64,000 bases of DNA from positions 124,001-188,000 of the forward strand of contig NZ_CP147250.1 in the NCBI RefSeq assembly GCF_017316305.2, in the 5' to 3' direction. The notes under the pieces were generated by a model, which saw only the letters and a program-made list of their open reading frames with translations, searched no databases and was not told the origin of the DNA. Numbering within the stretch: position 1 is the first letter of the stretch; each line of letters begins with the position of its first letter. The translations under genes and the position numbers were made by a program. This document shows positions 1-7,993 of the stretch, one piece after another. The stretch is from Enterococcus sp. DIV1094 (GTDB taxonomy: Bacteria > Bacillota > Bacilli > Lactobacillales > Enterococcaceae).

Positions 1-430
1 CACTTTCCCCATGCGCACGTAAATCTGGAATCAAAACATTGAAACCTTTCTCTGCGTATTTCTTTCCAATGTAAGACATGTCTTTTTTGCCTGTACTACG
101 ATAATCGTGAACACAGATCACCCATTTTCCTTTGTTTGCATAAGAAAAGAACATTCTGCCTTTTAGTTTCAATCCTTCATGGCTTTTAGTCGTCACACTT
201 TCGCCCTTTTGCCAAAAGTCTTCCGCTAAGTCTTCTAACTTTTGCCGTTGTTCATCGACCGTCGTCAAAGAAGCTGGGTCCATCAATTGATGCCCTGTTT
301 CTTCATACCAAGGATAGCCTCGTTGCAATCCTATTTTGATCAATTTTTTAGCATATAGATAAGCAACAAAATGATAACTAACGATCATTAATAACATAAT
401 TAGTAAAATATAAAAAACAACCACTTGCAT
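1..430 (-). CDS. alpha/beta hydrolase, C-terminus outside the window
   Basis: I translated the minus strand from an ATG at 428-430. The product opens with a hydrophobic N-terminal segment (about residues 2-25, likely a membrane anchor), then a charged linker. A fold start typical of serine hydrolases follows: a KWVICVHDY strand and turn (oxyanion-hole region), then VLIPDLRAHGES, the usual strand plus RxHGxS turn. The gene runs off the left edge before the nucleophile elbow, so catalytic residues cannot be checked. The ribosome site is weak (GTGGG directly before ATG), so the start is only probable. It resembles membrane-anchored alpha/beta hydrolases of the YqkD/BAAT-like type. The substrate is unknown. 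Confidence 0.75.
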   Translation of the reverse strand, partial: MQVVVFYILLIMLLMIVSYHFVAYLYAKKLIKIGLQRGYPWYEETGHQLMDPASLTTVDEQRQKLEDLAEDFWQKGESVTTKSHEGLKLKGRMFFSYANKGKWVICVHDYRSTGKKDMSYIGKKYAEKGFNVLIPDLRAHGES

Positions 431-770
431 CCCACACTTTCTACTTGATAAGCCAAACAAAAAAACAAGTCTATAAAAAAGAAGCAATCGCAGGAATCCT
501 GGCATTTGAATTTTATAGCCTTCCCCTTATTCTCAAATTGCTTACTTCATTTTTTTCGCTTAGTTCAAGTTTATCTAATACATGGCACTCTAAGGTTTGT
601 ACCATATCCAATTCACGGTTCATTTCCATTGTACCATTTTCTATAAAAGAGGCAGACAACGAACTATTGATATGTTCTGTTTTTTTATATGTCGATCCAT
701 TTGGAGAAGATTCTCTTCATTCTTCTCACATACAGATCTTCTGAAAAAAAGATTAATTATTTGCATAACA

Positions 771-799
771 TTTACATTTGTCTTAAAAATAAGTATACT
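771..799 (+). promoter_or_regulatory. sigma-A promoter of the nucleoside hydrolase/ECF operon
   Basis: The -35 TTTACA (771-776) and -10 TATACT (794-799) are separated by exactly 17 bases. Transcription would start near 806, giving a leader of roughly 90 bases that contains the preQ1-I-like aptamer. The 340 bases between the upstream hydrolase and this promoter show no convincing gene. Confidence 0.7.
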
Positions 800-835
800 A
801 ATGCCGTGCATTGGAATCAAGGGTGGACCCCTTGG

Positions 836-870
836 ACTGGTTCGGAAACTTCCCAGGATAAAAAACTAAG
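836..870 (+). promoter_or_regulatory. preQ1-I riboswitch aptamer
   Basis: A 4-bp stem CTGG (837-840)/CCAG (853-856) closes a 12-base loop with a C directly before the 3' stem strand. An A-rich tail follows with AUAAAAAACUAA, which is the tail I recall for the B. subtilis queC preQ1-I aptamer. The stem-loop spans 20 bases, as in the Thermoanaerobacter type. The loop-tail pseudoknot pairing is not perfect by eye. Downstream, UCUC (873-876) can pair with the GGAGA of the ribosome site at 886-889, which suggests translational control. An adjacent hairpin (818-834) lies just upstream. Confidence 0.75.
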
Positions 871-898
871 TGTCTCTATAGAAAGGAGATTGGAAATA

Positions 899-1873
899 AT
901 GCGAAAGGTTATTATTGATTGCGATCCTGGTATCGATGATACATTAGCGCTCTTATTTGCATTAAAATCACCAGAAATCGAAGTTGTCGCAATCACCACC
1001 GTTTGTGGAAATGTTCCCGTTCATTTGGGAACAGAAAATGTGATCCGTTGTTTAGAACGCTGCGACCGACTAGACATCCCTGTCTACCAAGGTTCAGCAA
1101 CCCCTCTAAACACACCATTTATCAGCGCACAAGATACACACGGCATGGATGGTCTTGGGGAAACAAATTTCCCGTTAGTATCAGATAAACAAGCTGAAAC
1201 GATCCATGCCGTTGATTTTTTAGCGGATTATTTTGCTGAGAAACAAGATACTTCGTTGATTGCGTTAGGGCCACTCACAAATGTCGCCTCTGCTTTACAG
1301 AAGAACCCACGAATAGGAAACCAGATGGATCGGTTTGTTTCGATGGGCGGGACATACAAAAGCCACGGCAATTGTTCACCTGTAGCAGAATACAATTACT
1401 GGTGTGACCCTGATGCAGCTTCCTATGTCTTTGAACATCTAGGGCAAATCATCGAAATGGTTGGCTTAGATGTCACACGAGAAATCGTCTTTACGCCGAC
1501 GATCCTAGAATACTGTTGCCAACTTGCGCCACAAGAAGGAAACTATTTAAAAGCAATCACACGTTTTTATTACGACTTTCATTGGCAGCAAGAACGCATC
1601 CTCGGCTGTGTTATCAATGACCCTTTAGCAGTTGCTTATTTCATTGATGAACAACTATGCCAAGGTTTTACTAGTTATACCGCTGTGGAAACACAAGGCA
1701 TCAGTCGTGGTCAAACCTTAGTTGATCGTCACGATTTTTGGCAGAAAAAACCAAATAGTCTGATCATGACAGATGTTGACACCTCTCTTTTTTTCCGGAA
1801 GTTTTTAGCCGTTCTTTTAAATGCACAAGAAGAATTGATAAAAAAAGATCTGGAAAGATTAAAGATGGGATGA
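899..1873 (+). CDS. inosine/uridine-preferring-type nucleoside hydrolase, likely queuosine hydrolase
   Basis: The protein has 324 residues, the normal length for the family. The N-terminal DCDPGIDDT motif supplies the Ca2+-binding aspartates of nucleoside hydrolases, and the internal NDPLAVAY segment holds the conserved ND pair. The family splits the N-glycosidic bond of nucleosides in the cytoplasm. The start at 899 is chosen because AAAGGAG lies nine bases upstream; longer readings into the leader would run through the riboswitch. It sits under a preQ1-I-like riboswitch and overlaps an ECF S-component operon partner. By analogy with the clostridial QueK type, the inferred role is release of queuine from salvaged queuosine. 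A general ribonucleoside hydrolase (RihA/B/C) remains possible. Confidence 0.85.
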   Translation: MRKVIIDCDPGIDDTLALLFALKSPEIEVVAITTVCGNVPVHLGTENVIRCLERCDRLDIPVYQGSATPLNTPFISAQDTHGMDGLGETNFPLVSDKQAETIHAVDFLADYFAEKQDTSLIALGPLTNVASALQKNPRIGNQMDRFVSMGGTYKSHGNCSPVAEYNYWCDPDAASYVFEHLGQIIEMVGLDVTREIVFTPTILEYCCQLAPQEGNYLKAITRFYYDFHWQQERILGCVINDPLAVAYFIDEQLCQGFTSYTAVETQGISRGQTLVDRHDFWQKKPNSLIMTDVDTSLFFRKFLAVLLNAQEELIKKDLERLKMG

Positions 1874-1874
1874 A

Positions 1875-2459
1875 ATGAAGATGACACAAAAGAAAATCAC
1901 AACAAGAATGATCACAATCATGGCATTAAGTATCGGAATCAACTTTCTCGGCGGAACGATCGCTTTATGGCTCCGATTACCCATTTATCTTGATTCAATC
2001 GGCACGATTTTTGCCGGTGCCTTACTTGGACCAATTCCTGGCGTTTTGACAGGATTGAGTAGTAGTTTACTTAGTGGCGTGACAATGGACATGTTCTCTT
2101 TGTATTACTCACCGATCCAAATCATCACAGGATTGCTCGCAGGTTTGATTTTACCTAAGAAGTTACATGAGCATGGACTGAAAAGCCGACTTTCATTATT
2201 CGTATGGACATTCGTGATTTCAGCGCCTGGAACCATTCTAGCTTCACTTATCACGATCCAATTATTTGGTGGTATCACTTCATCTGGTTCAAGCACCATC
2301 GTTCAACTTCTTTACGGATTGGGGCTAAACCAAGCAGCCAGTGTCACCATCGTTCAAGCCGCTACAGATTATTTAGATCGTTTGCTATCCGTCCTTGTCG
2401 TTTCACTTGTCGTCTTGAAACTACCTAATCAAGCAGTGGCAAAATCAAGAACTCGTTGA
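1875..2459 (+). CDS. ECF transporter S component, candidate queuosine/queuine uptake
   Basis: The product is a 194-residue integral membrane protein with about five to six hydrophobic helices. It shows the S-component pattern: GINFLGGTIALWLRLPIYLD, then AGALLGPIPGVLTG. S components bind a small molecule and dock onto a shared EcfAAT energising module, which is not in this window. It starts one base after the nucleoside hydrolase stop; ATG at 1875 or 1881 are both possible. The preQ1-I-like leader implies the substrate is preQ1, queuine or queuosine (QueT/QrtT-like role). This is inferred from context, not from a binding motif. Confidence 0.8.
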   Translation: MKMTQKKITTRMITIMALSIGINFLGGTIALWLRLPIYLDSIGTIFAGALLGPIPGVLTGLSSSLLSGVTMDMFSLYYSPIQIITGLLAGLILPKKLHEHGLKSRLSLFVWTFVISAPGTILASLITIQLFGGITSSGSSTIVQLLYGLGLNQAASVTIVQAATDYLDRLLSVLVVSLVVLKLPNQAVAKSRTR

Positions 2460-2568
2460 TGAAGTGCTAAAAAAAAACGATTAACGCTAAGTAACAAGAA
2501 ACACTGCTTATTAAATACCGTTTATTCAATGAGTTACAAGATGACGCTTCTCACAGGCAGTTAAATAA

Positions 2569-2640
2569 AATACCCGAACGATCGAACAGTTTCTCTGCAT
2601 TCTAGCAGAAATCTCTTCGCTATCGTTCGGGTATTATTTT
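2569..2640. terminator. bidirectional intrinsic terminator
   Basis: A long inverted repeat pairs AATACCCGAACGAT with ATCGTTCGGGTATT, with a smaller hairpin inside. It is followed by a T-run on the plus strand and preceded by an A-rich tract. It separates the convergent ECF operon and the acetyltransferase gene. Confidence 0.8.
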
Positions 2641-2699
2641 TATCCAAAAACTTTCTATACTGTTTGACTGGAATAGAAAAACGTAAACGCCTTATGATA

Positions 2700-3317
2700 T
2701 CATTCCACCAATAAAGCTTTATCTTCGTCTTTGATCATCTTCTCTCGGTCTTTGTACTTGATTGGTCGAATAACTTTACAAGGATTCCCCGCAGCGACCA
2801 CGTTTTCTGGTATGTCTTTTGTCACGACACTTCCCGCGCCAATAATACTATTTGCACCGATCGACACACCTTGCAACACATGCACTCCCGCACCCAACCA
2901 AACTCGATCTCCAATATGAATCGGTTTCGCATAAACGACATGATCAGCGCGTTCGAACGGATCTTCTGCATGATTGGCTGCATACAAACCAACTCTAGGC
3001 CCTACATAAACATCATTCCCAATCGTCACTTCATGGCAATCCAGAATGATCATGTCATGGTTGAGATAAACATTGTTTCCTATAGAAATATTGAACCCAA
3101 ACTCACATTGGAAATTCGACTCAATATAGACATTTTCACCCATTGAAGCAAACAGATCCCGCAAAATCATATACTTGTAATGATTCTCAGAATTCACGAG
3201 AAAATTATATCTTCTACATTGTCTCAACGCATGATTTCTTGCTTGTACAACTTTTGAGTCCATATCATCATATGGTAACCCTGTATTGGTTAGTCCTTTC
3301 ACATCGTCTTCGCTCAT
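2700..3317 (-). CDS. maltose/galactoside-type sugar O-acetyltransferase
   Basis: This 205-residue protein has the N-terminal Mac domain (residues about 10-60) followed by a left-handed parallel beta-helix of hexapeptide repeats, for example IGNNVYL, IGNDVYVG and IGDRVWLGAGVHV. It ends with the typical SVVTKDIPENVVAAGNPCKVIR segment. The NHAEDP sequence carries the catalytic histidine seen in the LacA/Maa family. The enzyme moves acetyl from acetyl-CoA to a sugar hydroxyl in the cytoplasm. AGGAGG precedes the ATG at good spacing. It is a single gene with no linked sugar pathway, so the physiological acceptor is unknown. Confidence 0.9.
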   Translation of the reverse strand: MSEDDVKGLTNTGLPYDDMDSKVVQARNHALRQCRRYNFLVNSENHYKYMILRDLFASMGENVYIESNFQCEFGFNISIGNNVYLNHDMIILDCHEVTIGNDVYVGPRVGLYAANHAEDPFERADHVVYAKPIHIGDRVWLGAGVHVLQGVSIGANSIIGAGSVVTKDIPENVVAAGNPCKVIRPIKYKDREKMIKDEDKALLVE

Positions 3318-3415
3318 CTTTTTCCTCCTAGAACTTAAGTGCTTACACGTATTGTACCAGAAAGTCGTCTTTCTATAAGGAAGTGCGATTTGTGAAAAAA
3401 CATGGAAGTTTTTTT

Positions 3416-3742
3416 CTAGATATTTATTTCTTGGATTCTTTCTCTTTCTTTTAGATATGACCTTGTTAACTCCTGCTCTTTTTCATCTAATTGTTGCGCA
3501 TAATTTTGAGCTGTACGTATGAGATGATGATCTATCGTCTCCATTTGATGATAGAACTGTCGACTATCCCAATGATGATTCTTCGTTAAATACATGATTT
3601 TTTGTACCAATTGATCAGTTTCTTTCCTAAAATTTACTAGCTGATTATCTATTTCTTCTTGCTGACGGTGTATCTGACGTTTATTTTGGTAGAACTGTTC
3701 TTCTAAATGTTGTAGTTTCCGTTGTTTCTCAACTGTCTCCAT
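3416..3742 (-). CDS. small coiled-coil partner of the T7SS lipase (DUF3958-like)
   Basis: The product has 108 residues, no signal peptide, and is almost wholly charged and helical with heptad character (QHLEEQFYQNKRQIHRQQEE). It starts four bases after the preceding stop with a GGGG ribosome site, so translation is coupled. Position and shape match the second small accessory protein found with LXG and TslA-type type VII secretion effectors (DUF3958-like). In those systems the partner binds the helical targeting domain of the effector. The family assignment is from context and composition, not a profile search. Confidence 0.6.
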   Translation of the reverse strand: METVEKQRKLQHLEEQFYQNKRQIHRQQEEIDNQLVNFRKETDQLVQKIMYLTKNHHWDSRQFYHQMETIDHHLIRTAQNYAQQLDEKEQELTRSYLKERERIQEINI

Positions 3743-3745
3743 TTT

Positions 3746-4039
3746 TTATCCCCTTTTCACAGGTGTGATCAATGTTGGCTGTTTCATTTGCTTCACATAC
3801 TGTTCTGCTGCAACCGCACTTTCCCCTTCTAACGCGCCTTTCAAATTAGTCGGTAAAACACTATTTGTTTGTTGATACATTCCTTCTGATATTTCTTTTA
3901 AGGATTCGATCGAGGTTAACTTTGTCTGGCTGATTCGACTTTCTTTTGCAAGAATAAGTGCTTTTATAGCTACTCGTTCCCGTTCTTTTTGTTCTTGTCC
4001 AAGTCTCTCTAGAAATTCTTGTAATTCTCTATCTTCCAT
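3746..4039 (-). CDS. WXG100-like/TIGR04197-type partner of the T7SS lipase
   Basis: The protein has 97 residues and is predominantly helical. It begins MEDRELQEFLERLGQ and ends with SAVAAEQYVKQMKQPTL. Length and pattern resemble TIGR04197/DUF3130-type small proteins encoded next to LXG effectors. I chose the ATG at 4039 because AAAGGAG lies eight bases upstream; an earlier ATG at 4084 would overlap the toxin's end and has no ribosome site. It lies directly after the lipase gene and before the coiled-coil gene. The likely role is a secretion partner that pairs with the C-terminal helical domain of the toxin. Confidence 0.65.
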   Translation of the reverse strand: MEDRELQEFLERLGQEQKERERVAIKALILAKESRISQTKLTSIESLKEISEGMYQQTNSVLPTNLKGALEGESAVAAEQYVKQMKQPTLITPVKRG

Positions 4040-4052
4040 CGGTAAACTCCTT

Positions 4053-5633
4053 TCACTTGATTTTAAATAAATTATTCCCTGCATGTCTGTCGTATTCTGA
4101 GAGATTATTTGCTACTACTGACATTTTGTTACTAAACTCTCCCAACTTCTCTTTGTATTGCTTCACTTGATCCGTATTTAATGAGGCTTGTCCACTGTCC
4201 CATAAATTATTTTTTCCATAAGGTGAAATCATGTCTTGCACTTCCCAATAAGTCAAATAATTTCTAATCATTCCTGCACCATCCAATATTTCTTTCGCTA
4301 TTGCATTGATTTCATCTTCAAATTCTTTTTGTGCATTTTTGAAGATCATCTCGTACTCTTCCCCTATATTTTTTGCCTTTTGGATGATAGTCTGAACTAG
4401 TTCGGACTGTAAAGTGATTTTTTTAGAACCTGAAGATTTAGAAATTTTTTTATGTAATTCGTTGACTGTCTCATTCCACTCACTAGCAACTTTTGCTTCT
4501 GCAATAATCTTGGCATATTCTTTTTCGAAATCTTTATATTCTCCAGATAGCAACAGTTTTATGACTTCTGTAAAAGATAACCCGCCTTCTGGTGTTTCTT
4601 TTACTAAACGATTCAAATATTTATCGATCAATTGAGAAACCTTTATCCCTGCAGCAAAAATGTAGCCATGTTCGTTTAAATTCGCCTCTTTAAGTGTCCC
4701 ATCAGGATTTATTTGAAACTGTCCAAAATCATGACTCGAGCCGTCTTTATCTTCCATATCAAACGTGGTGTTAAACGATTTAGGTAACAAATAGCGGACA
4801 TTACCAATCTCATCTACCCCAGGCTTATTTCTATTTAACATCGAAACAATATCAAAAGCGTTGACATAATAGTCGATTTTTCCTTGCTCTTCCAACATTT
4901 GGATATTTTTTTGTGCCTGTTCAGACATTTTATTAATACTTTCACGTGCATCAGGTCCTTGAAACAAAACAACCTTGTCGATTTTGGCAATATCTTTTTC
5001 AGGGAGATTCGCTACAGCTTGAATCGATACCATCGTTCCCAAAGAATGACCTGTGACAGCCATTGTAGCATTGGGTGCTTCTGTAGCCATTTCCGTTATC
5101 TTCTGGTGCATGGCTTGATTTGCTAATTTTGCCTGCGGAATATAGGCATTTTTTGTGGTAAACGCCTGATTATTATGCCACCAGTCATTGAGATTCAAGT
5201 TACTTGAAGAAATGCCATCACTCCCTCTGGTGACAAAGTAAGTGTGTTTGGTCTCTATAGATAGCTTAGGCGTGTCCGTTACATAATAAGCATTGAAGCC
5301 AGCTTTCTCATCCGTCAAAAGTCCTTGCTTATATGAGTTTTTCACATAGCTTTGCACTTCATAGCCCCCATTTACTTTCGGCACTCGTATGTTTCCTAAC
5401 TCTTTGACTGTTTTTACACTGTTATCGAGTTGGAGGTAGACAGTGCTTAAATCATTTCCATGAACATCTTTTGCATTTGGGAAGTTGAATGGAACGAAAT
5501 TATTCTGTCTATAATTATTTATTTGTTCTCTGTCCCATTCTGTTAAACTAAAAGAAAATCGTATTTTTCTACCATCGTAAGATGCTTGCGCTAAATTAGC
5601 ATATAAGTTACTATAATTTTCTAAATTGACCAT
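4053..5633 (-). CDS. type VII secretion lipase toxin with N-terminal lipase and C-terminal LXG-like helical domain (TslA-like)
   Basis: The protein has 526 residues and no signal peptide. Residues about 1-340 form an alpha/beta lipase domain: GHSLG at 195-199 (Ser197 nucleophile), a likely acid in NAFDIVSML (about 261) and a candidate histidine in GSSHDF (301). Residues about 350-526 are long charged helices like the targeting half of LXG proteins. This toxin-first, helix-last order is that of Staphylococcus aureus TslA, a T7-secreted lipase. The start has AAGGAGA embedded in the last codons of the upstream immunity gene, so the two are translationally coupled. Two small helical partner genes follow. 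No T7SS machinery is in the window. Substrate and secretion are inferred. Confidence 0.75.
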   Translation of the reverse strand: MVNLENYSNLYANLAQASYDGRKIRFSFSLTEWDREQINNYRQNNFVPFNFPNAKDVHGNDLSTVYLQLDNSVKTVKELGNIRVPKVNGGYEVQSYVKNSYKQGLLTDEKAGFNAYYVTDTPKLSIETKHTYFVTRGSDGISSSNLNLNDWWHNNQAFTTKNAYIPQAKLANQAMHQKITEMATEAPNATMAVTGHSLGTMVSIQAVANLPEKDIAKIDKVVLFQGPDARESINKMSEQAQKNIQMLEEQGKIDYYVNAFDIVSMLNRNKPGVDEIGNVRYLLPKSFNTTFDMEDKDGSSHDFGQFQINPDGTLKEANLNEHGYIFAAGIKVSQLIDKYLNRLVKETPEGGLSFTEVIKLLLSGEYKDFEKEYAKIIAEAKVASEWNETVNELHKKISKSSGSKKITLQSELVQTIIQKAKNIGEEYEMIFKNAQKEFEDEINAIAKEILDGAGMIRNYLTYWEVQDMISPYGKNNLWDSGQASLNTDQVKQYKEKLGEFSNKMSVVANNLSEYDRHAGNNLFKIK

Positions 5634-5635
5634 AC

Positions 5636-6037
5636 CTATTCTCCTTCATAGTAATTATAGTTAGCGTTAATTGTATACATTGTTTCTATCTTCTTAGGCC
5701 TATTAATATTATCTGGATTTATAGCGAATCCAAATGAATTTATTTCTTTGTTATCCTTATCAATAATTTGTATTCGAATAATAATAACCTCACCAGCACC
5801 TTGCGGAAGTCCATTCCCCACTATCTCTTGCTTTAGTGAATTCCAATCAAACACAACGTTATTAACTTTTTCATCTTGCTTTTTTACAAATTCCACCATT
5901 TCTTCCTCGTGTGCTTTTAAAAAAGCTACTTGTCTTTCTTTTTTTGTTGGTTCGCCCATTTTATTCACTCCTATCGTTGTCAAAAGGACTAATAATACAC
6001 CTATACTTACTGAAATCAACCATTTTTTCTTTACCAT
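5636..6037 (-). CDS. membrane-anchored putative immunity protein 1 (paired with the intact lipase)
   Basis: The product has 133 residues: a basic start (VKKKW), one membrane helix (about 5-24), then an EPTKKERQVAFLKAHEEEM segment and an extracytoplasmic beta-rich domain with NGLPQGAGE. It stops two bases before the lipase start. The start is set at 6037 because all paralogs begin at this equivalent codon; an ATG 15 bases upstream is also in frame. Proximity, topology and the multiplied array indicate it blocks the lipase at the outer membrane face, as TilA lipoproteins do for TslA. No lipobox cysteine is present. It is closest in the array to the paralog at 8392-8793. Confidence 0.65.
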   Translation of the reverse strand: MVKKKWLISVSIGVLLVLLTTIGVNKMGEPTKKERQVAFLKAHEEEMVEFVKKQDEKVNNVVFDWNSLKQEIVGNGLPQGAGEVIIIRIQIIDKDNKEINSFGFAINPDNINRPKKIETMYTINANYNYYEGE

Positions 6038-6052
6038 TTGATTATCACTCAT

Positions 6053-6451
6053 TCCTTGATCTTCTAATTTTTGTGTATGTTCTGACAGTCTTTCGATATT
6101 TCACCTAATTAGGCCCTTAAAACATAACAACTTTGTCGATTTTAGCATTGTCTATTATTCGAGAACATTAATTAGTACGTACTTTATTTCCTCTGTTTAC
6201 TTTTGAAACACGTATTTCTCCTAACTCTTTGACTATTTTTACGGTAGCATCAGTTGGAGGATAAATTTTACCGTTATATGGTCACTTTGCTTCCTCATCG
6301 GTTACATCCCTATATCAATCTCTTCAATAGAATAATCAAATTCCACTTGATTCATACTATTTCAATCTTTTTAAATAGTATTAGGTGGACTATTGTAGCT
6401 ACTTCTGGCTAAATTGACATAAATATTATTTGAATTCTCTAAATTTCTCAC
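6053..6451 (-). pseudogene. lipase toxin relic 1 (decayed 5' part)
   Basis: On the minus strand a GTG overlapping the stop of immunity gene 2 reads VRNLENSNNIYVNLARSSYN, clearly related to the lipase N-terminus. Further on are decayed matches to the KTVKELGNIRV region, to AKIDKVVLFQG, and to the segment around residues 236-250, just before immunity gene 1. Internal deletions and stop codons break every frame. The homology ends at about toxin residue 250, the point where the next immunity gene was joined. Confidence 0.75.
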
Positions 6452-6840
6452 AAAAGCATCCCCCCAATTCTAAAAGAATTAAAAGCAGTCATACTTCCTA
6501 TCACTGGCATTCTATTTGTTTTTTCAAGACTGAATTGTAAATAAAAACTGGAGTCAGGAATATGATTGAATTTTCCTTCAATTGTGAGTGCTTCTCCTGC
6601 CCCAAAAGGAAGTCCATTTCCAATCATAATAACTTCTACACTTTCCCAGATATATTGAACGCTTATGATTTTATCATTTTGTGACTTTACATATATGGTC
6701 ATTTCTTTTTCATGTTCTTTCAAAAAAGCGATTTGTTTTTCTTTTTCCGTCGGTTCTATTATTTTTTTCATTCCTAGCGTGCCTAAAAGGATTAAGATGA
6801 TAGTTAAACTTACTACAATAATTTTCTTCTTTTTCCCCAC
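6448..6840 (-). CDS. membrane-anchored putative immunity protein 2
   Basis: The protein has 130 residues with a KKKK-rich start, a single membrane helix, IEPTEKEKQIAFLKEHEKEM, and a C-terminal domain with NGLPFGAGE. It uses a GTG start at 6840 with AAAGGAG eight bases upstream; the nearby ATG is out of frame. Its N-terminus is nearly identical to that of the paralog at 7994-8374, while the C-terminal domain belongs to the NGLPxGAG group. This suggests recombination between array members. It is followed by a decayed toxin relic whose GTG overlaps its stop codon. Confidence 0.65.
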   Translation of the reverse strand: MGKKKKIIVVSLTIILILLGTLGMKKIIEPTEKEKQIAFLKEHEKEMTIYVKSQNDKIISVQYIWESVEVIMIGNGLPFGAGEALTIEGKFNHIPDSSFYLQFSLEKTNRMPVIGSMTAFNSFRIGGMLL

Positions 6841-6977
6841 ATATTTTTCTCCTTTATACTTTTATCTTTATGTAATCAATAGTTACAAGCATACGTTATA
6901 TTTTTGATCTCATTTCTTCTTGATGTTCGATTAAATGCCCTGACTATACCAAATTTAATATTCATTTGTATTTCACC

Positions 6978-7352
6978 TTATTGAAAGCTTTTAATTTTAG
7001 TAGGATTTGAAATATTATCAGTATAAATATATATTTCAAACCCATCAATCTTTTTATCTGTTTCATCAAAAAGACTGATATTGACAGCTATGGACTTAGG
7101 ACTAAACGCCATGCCCTGTACAACTCGAACTGTTTCCCAATCATACTCAATATTTTTAATTTGATAATTTTTTAAAATTACGTAATCGTTTCTTTCTATA
7201 ACATATGCTGTCATTTTTTTCTCGTGCTCTTTCAAAAAAGTTATTTGTCTTTCTTTTTCTGTTGGTTCGCTCATTTTATTCACCACTATCGTTGTCAAAA
7301 TGACTAATACTATACCTATACTTACTGAAATCAACCAATGCTTCTTTCCCAA
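6978..7352 (-). CDS. membrane-anchored putative immunity protein 3
   Basis: The protein has 124 residues: a TTG start at 7352 behind GAGGGGT, a membrane helix, the SEPTEKERQITFLKEHEKKM box, then a C-terminal domain of the xAFSP type (GMAFSPKSI) in place of NGLPxGAG. Reading further upstream in frame adds MKAVKKLEDQGMRGNQ, which looks like the lipase segment KNIQMLEEQG. I therefore treat that extension as fused toxin relic, not part of the immunity protein. It belongs to the array in front of the lipase. The target is unknown but presumably a related lipase. Confidence 0.6.
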   Translation of the reverse strand: MGKKHWLISVSIGIVLVILTTIVVNKMSEPTEKERQITFLKEHEKKMTAYVIERNDYVILKNYQIKNIEYDWETVRVVQGMAFSPKSIAVNISLFDETDKKIDGFEIYIYTDNISNPTKIKSFQ

Positions 7353-7450
7353 TTGATTACCCCTCATTCCTTGGTCTTCCAATTTTTTAACTGCTTTCAT
7401 ACATATAAGTATTGGGTTATAGATAGACTGTGCTTACAGATTTTTATGAA

Positions 7451-7857
7451 TCAGCTAAATTCACCACTAGTTAACTCCTCCATTGCTTCTTCAAAATTAT
7501 TGGTCGCTATCTCTTCTATCTTAGTAGGTTTTATTAAGTTATTTGGTGAAACTTGAATTGCTCCACCATCTATTTCATTTTTATCAATGTCATATAACTC
7601 AATATCAACTATGTACATTTTTTGGGTAAAAGCTCCGCTATCCTAAATGATTCCCAATCATATTTAATAATAGCTATATTGATTTGTGAATTTTTCTCTA
7701 TAATGTACTTGGTTAATTCTTCTTCATGTTCTTTCAAAAAAGCAAGCTGTTTTTCTTTTTCTGTTGGCTCATTCATTTTATTCACATCTATTGTTGTAAA
7801 AAGGGCTAATAGTAAACTTACGATTACTAGAATCAGCCAATTTTTCTTTTTCCCCAA
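7451..7857 (-). pseudogene. putative immunity gene 4, frameshifted
   Basis: From a TTG at 7857 (GAGGGAT upstream) the frame gives the usual membrane helix and NEPTEKEKQLAFLKEHEEEL, but it stops after 90 residues at 7609. The next frame continues the expected domain (VDIELYDIDKNEIDGG, then NNLIKPTKIEE) to a TGA at 7451. The break lies at a run of six A after CCC (minus strand). One extra A would restore a full-length protein of about 135 residues. Simple inactivation is most likely; slippage at the A-run could in principle rescue it. Confidence 0.65.
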
Positions 7858-7971
7858 TGGATTATCCCTCATTTTTTTCAAAGATTCATAAGCAAAACTA
7901 TTTAGTTTTACTTTGTGCGGTCTTTGAAATCAAATTACATAAACATTTAAATTGATTTTGAGATTAGTCAT
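7858..7971 (-). pseudogene. lipase toxin relic 2 (short)
   Basis: An ATG at 7971 reads MTNLKINLNVYVI then a stop, a degraded form of the lipase start (MVNLENYSNLYANL). The remainder before immunity gene 4 is unrelated to any gene I can see. It is the same immunity-toxin arrangement as elsewhere in the array, reduced to about 110 bases. Confidence 0.5.
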
Positions 7972-7993
7972 TTATCTACATCATTCAAGATCT

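Noticed and set aside
445..744. Plus-strand frame of 99 codons between the hydrolase and the riboswitch
   Set aside because: There is no ribosome site, and composition is unlike neighbouring genes. It is treated as non-coding.
689..898. Longer N-terminus for the nucleoside hydrolase (frame open to 689)
   Set aside because: The extension runs through the promoter and riboswitch, and the family start with AAAGGAG is at 899.
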